Assembly: GCA_012965455.1 (NCBI GenBank)
Contig: DTSG01000045.1
Span: forward strand, 1-18,237
Direction: 5' to 3'
Origin: Planctomycetaceae bacterium
Lineage (GTDB): Bacteria; Planctomycetota; Planctomycetia; Pirellulales; Pirellulaceae
Length of the DNA: 18,237 nt
Positions 16,600 to 18,237 of this stretch are shown one piece after another. The notes beneath the pieces are model-generated. The model searched no databases. It was given only the letters and a program-made list of their open reading frames with translations, and was not told the origin of the DNA. Positions within the stretch are counted from its first letter, which is position 1. Each line of letters begins with the position of its first letter. The position numbers and the translations under genes were made by a program.

Positions 16600-16628
16600 C
16601 AATTCAAATGGGAGCTACCCTTTGATTG
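16600..16628 (+). other. Hairpin in the leader of the 74-aa gene, possible attenuator
   Basis: CAA, TCAAA and GGG (16600-16612, with two single-base bulges) pair with CCC, TTTGA and TTG (16618-16628). The loop is AGCTA and the stem has 11 bp. A T-rich run (TTGTTATTTAACACTTTTTTT) follows. It lies 40 nt before the ATG at 16669. Confidence 0.4.
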
Positions 16629-16668
16629 TTGTTATTTAACACTTTTTTTGAAATAAGGTATTAAGAAG

Positions 16669-16893
16669 ATGTCAGAAGTACGAAATGTATTTGAGGCGAT
16701 CCTCAAGTATGGACATGATGAAGATTTCGCTCCTATTGAAGGCGACGAATTCGAAGCAACCAACGCACCAGCTGGATCAGATGAAAAAATCGCGATCTTG
16801 CGTCGACGTGTAGAGCAGGGCACACCCCTGTGGCACCTCAATGATCGCCATGATTATAGCGGTCTAACGGGAGCGATTCGCCCTCGCGAATAA
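16669..16893 (+). CDS. Small conserved-looking 74-aa protein of unknown function
   Basis: A 74-residue cytoplasmic protein without signal or membrane segment. The N-terminal half is acidic (ILKYGHDEDFAPIEGDEFEA). The second half has PAGSDEKIAILRRRVEQGTP and LWHLNDRHDYSGLTG. The GS.EKI..L..RVE.G.PLWH..D pattern recalls small proteins I associate with planctomycetes, none with a function known to me; this is memory, not a search. A modest Shine-Dalgarno (TAAGG, 16654-16658) is 10 nt upstream. The gene sits alone between a long structured leader and a strong terminator, which argues that it is real and separately regulated. Confidence 0.8.
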   Translation: MSEVRNVFEAILKYGHDEDFAPIEGDEFEATNAPAGSDEKIAILRRRVEQGTPLWHLNDRHDYSGLTGAIRPRE

Positions 16894-16922
16894 TTGCTGA
16901 CATATTTGTCATCACAAACAAC

Positions 16923-16960
16923 AAAACCCCAGTTCACACTAACATGAACTGGGGTTTTTT
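16923..16960 (+). terminator. Rho-independent terminator, likely bidirectional
   Basis: A perfect 14-bp stem, AAAACCCCAGTTCA (16923-16936) with TGAACTGGGGTTTT (16945-16958), 8-nt loop CACTAACA, then more T. The opposite strand also shows a GGGG arm followed by TTTTGTTGTTT. It sits between the convergent 74-aa gene and holB and can serve both. Confidence 0.92.
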
Positions 16961-16980
16961 ATTGACATAACCTAAAAACG

Positions 16981-18168
16981 TTACAACTCCGGTATCATAT
17001 ATCCACCACATATTTGAATTTGAGCTAAGTCATCAATCCAGGCATCTACCAATGTTTTGATATTTGCATTGGCATTGAGTTGCGTCACAGCATCAAGTGT
17101 ACGGTCGATGCAAGCAATAATCGTTTCTTCGTCACCCTTCCAGTTCTGCAACATCGTTGTCACCGTCAATTGAGCGATCTGATCTGCTGAACATTCAACT
17201 CCCGTTCGTTGCATCAACATCAGATGGAACACTCTCAGAATGACGTCAGCGACTTGTTGAAAACACTGACGTTGCGCGGGACTATCTTTGGGGGCGCTCA
17301 CGTAAGACTCCACCACAGCAGCTAGTCGCTGGGGTTGTTGAGCAAACACCGGCAGCAAATCACACACCTCTTGCCGCAACTCCACCAATTTGCCATCCAC
17401 TGCACCTAAGGCAATTTCAACACTCCCGCCCGCGAGACTTGCCAACACCCTTGCTTGGTCCTCTGTCTCTACAGCGCCGCTGTCGAGCAACACGTGCTTA
17501 ACTTGTTCATCTGCGAGTGTTTGAAATAGTATGGTTTGGCAGCGGGAGTGGATGGTCGGCAGAATTTTTTGAGGATTACTGGCAATCAGCATCAATATCG
17601 AACCTACCGGTGGTTCTTCTAGCGTCTTCAATAATGCATTGGCCGCTTCGTCTTGCATACAGTCGGCATCGTCGATTATGGCAATTTGACGGCTCGCTTG
17701 TGCCGGTTTCAAGTTCAGCTGATAGCACAGCCCTTGATAATGAGTCGATAGATCGCCCGCTTGAATATCAAAACCCGCTGCCATCGCTGTTGTATCAGCT
17801 ACAGCAGGTTGTGCCGTTTGCTGTTCCAAGTTTTGGCTGCTTTCGTGGGTGGAGGATTTCTTCCCACCGACCAACTGTGCCTTAATGATAGATCGTTTTC
17901 CATGCGCTCGATCCACGCCAATTAAATGCAAGTCTGGATGAGTATCAGCAAGGACTTGCCGGCACGCTGGACAATCACCGCACGGTTGCAACTGGGCAGC
18001 ATCGTTCTGTTGGCAGAAAAGCGCTTGTGCTAACTTCAAAGCAAACTTGCGTTTACCAATTCCGCTAGATCCTAAGAACAAAAAACTTGAACCCAACCTA
18101 CCCTGTTCAAGGTTGCAGCGAAAGAAATCAGCTTGTTTGTCATGTCCGACAATTCCCTGCCAACTCAT
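16981..18168 (-). CDS. holB: DNA polymerase III subunit delta' (clamp loader)
   Basis: An AAA+ clamp-loader subunit of 395 residues, longer than the 334 of E. coli delta'. It opens with the usual MSWQGIVGHDKQADFF. A P-loop-like GSSGIGKR (33-40) follows, with Arg in place of Ser/Thr. Zinc-binding cysteines are Cys63, Cys66 and Cys69 (CGDCPAC), with Cys52 upstream. A Walker B-like IIDDAD (about 164-169) leads to ANALLKTLEEPP, then the SRC motif at 208-210, which supplies the arginine finger in clamp loaders. Residues about 101-138 form a Ser/Gln/Ala-rich insertion of low complexity, which partly explains the length. The C-terminal collar domain follows. It begins 5 nt after the gene at the window's right edge, so the two are almost certainly cotranscribed. 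Confidence 0.94.
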   Translation of the reverse strand: MSWQGIVGHDKQADFFRCNLEQGRLGSSFLFLGSSGIGKRKFALKLAQALFCQQNDAAQLQPCGDCPACRQVLADTHPDLHLIGVDRAHGKRSIIKAQLVGGKKSSTHESSQNLEQQTAQPAVADTTAMAAGFDIQAGDLSTHYQGLCYQLNLKPAQASRQIAIIDDADCMQDEAANALLKTLEEPPVGSILMLIASNPQKILPTIHSRCQTILFQTLADEQVKHVLLDSGAVETEDQARVLASLAGGSVEIALGAVDGKLVELRQEVCDLLPVFAQQPQRLAAVVESYVSAPKDSPAQRQCFQQVADVILRVFHLMLMQRTGVECSADQIAQLTVTTMLQNWKGDEETIIACIDRTLDAVTQLNANANIKTLVDAWIDDLAQIQICGGYMIPEL

Positions 18169-18173
18169 CTAAA

Positions 18174-18237
18174 TCAAATACTCCGTGATGGTAAGTTCAA
18201 TCGTTCAGCGGCAATCTGTTGGATATCCGCCTGAATC
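18174..18237 (-). CDS. C-terminal end of a gene upstream of holB, possibly thymidylate kinase
   Basis: Only the last 20 codons are in the window. The frame ending at TGA 18176-18174 reads IQADIQQIAAERLNLPSRSI; the other two frames contain stops, so this is the coding frame by elimination. Thymidylate kinase (tmk) directly upstream of holB is a common bacterial arrangement and the helical tail is compatible. The identity rests on position alone. Confidence 0.4.
   Translation of the reverse strand, partial: IQADIQQIAAERLNLPSRSI

Overview
The window looks like chromosomal DNA from a planctomycete, probably Pirellulales-like. The evidence is protein families that are abundant and characteristic there: a DUF1501 protein, a DUF1549/DUF1553 protein with haem-type cysteine motifs, a c-type cytochrome fused to a WD40 propeller, a PPC-domain secreted protein, and a DUF6807 ('PmoA-like') protein. 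Base composition is moderate, and Shine-Dalgarno sites range from clear to absent. No transposon, integrase, CRISPR array, tRNA or rRNA was seen.

Left part (1-4761): the 3' part of a FecA-like TonB-dependent outer-membrane receptor runs off the left edge. It is followed by a secreted DUF6807 protein on the same strand. A UDP-glucuronate decarboxylase gene converges on that protein from the other strand.

Middle-left (4762-6463): AT-rich intergenic DNA surrounds two small genes, a 103-aa protein of unknown function and csrA. A 275-bp stretch with inverted repeats lies between them, and about 500 bp of non-coding DNA follows csrA.

Centre (6464-15753): this is a secreted or periplasmic gene cluster. 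A Tat-type DUF1501 protein comes first and is followed by a strong hairpin. Three large Sec-exported proteins on the same strand then follow with short gaps: a PPC-domain protein, a Big2/DUF1549/DUF1553 protein with one CX4CH and one CXXCH motif, and a CXXCH/WD40/coiled-coil protein. The last three are probably one operon. Their joint biochemical role is not known to me; a redox or macromolecule-processing assembly in the periplasm is an inference.

Right part (15769-18237): a yjbQ (UPF0047) gene converges on the cluster. Next come a promoter-like pair and a predicted three-way-junction RNA of about 140 nt, then a hairpin and a 74-aa conserved-looking small protein. A textbook terminator that can work in both directions separates this from holB (DNA polymerase III delta'). 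holB lies 5 nt downstream of the tail of another gene at the right edge, possibly tmk.

The observations most worth a second look are the three-way-junction RNA upstream of the small protein, the ungapped internal duplication in the coiled coil of the WD40 cytochrome, and the unusual CX4CH motif in its operon partner.
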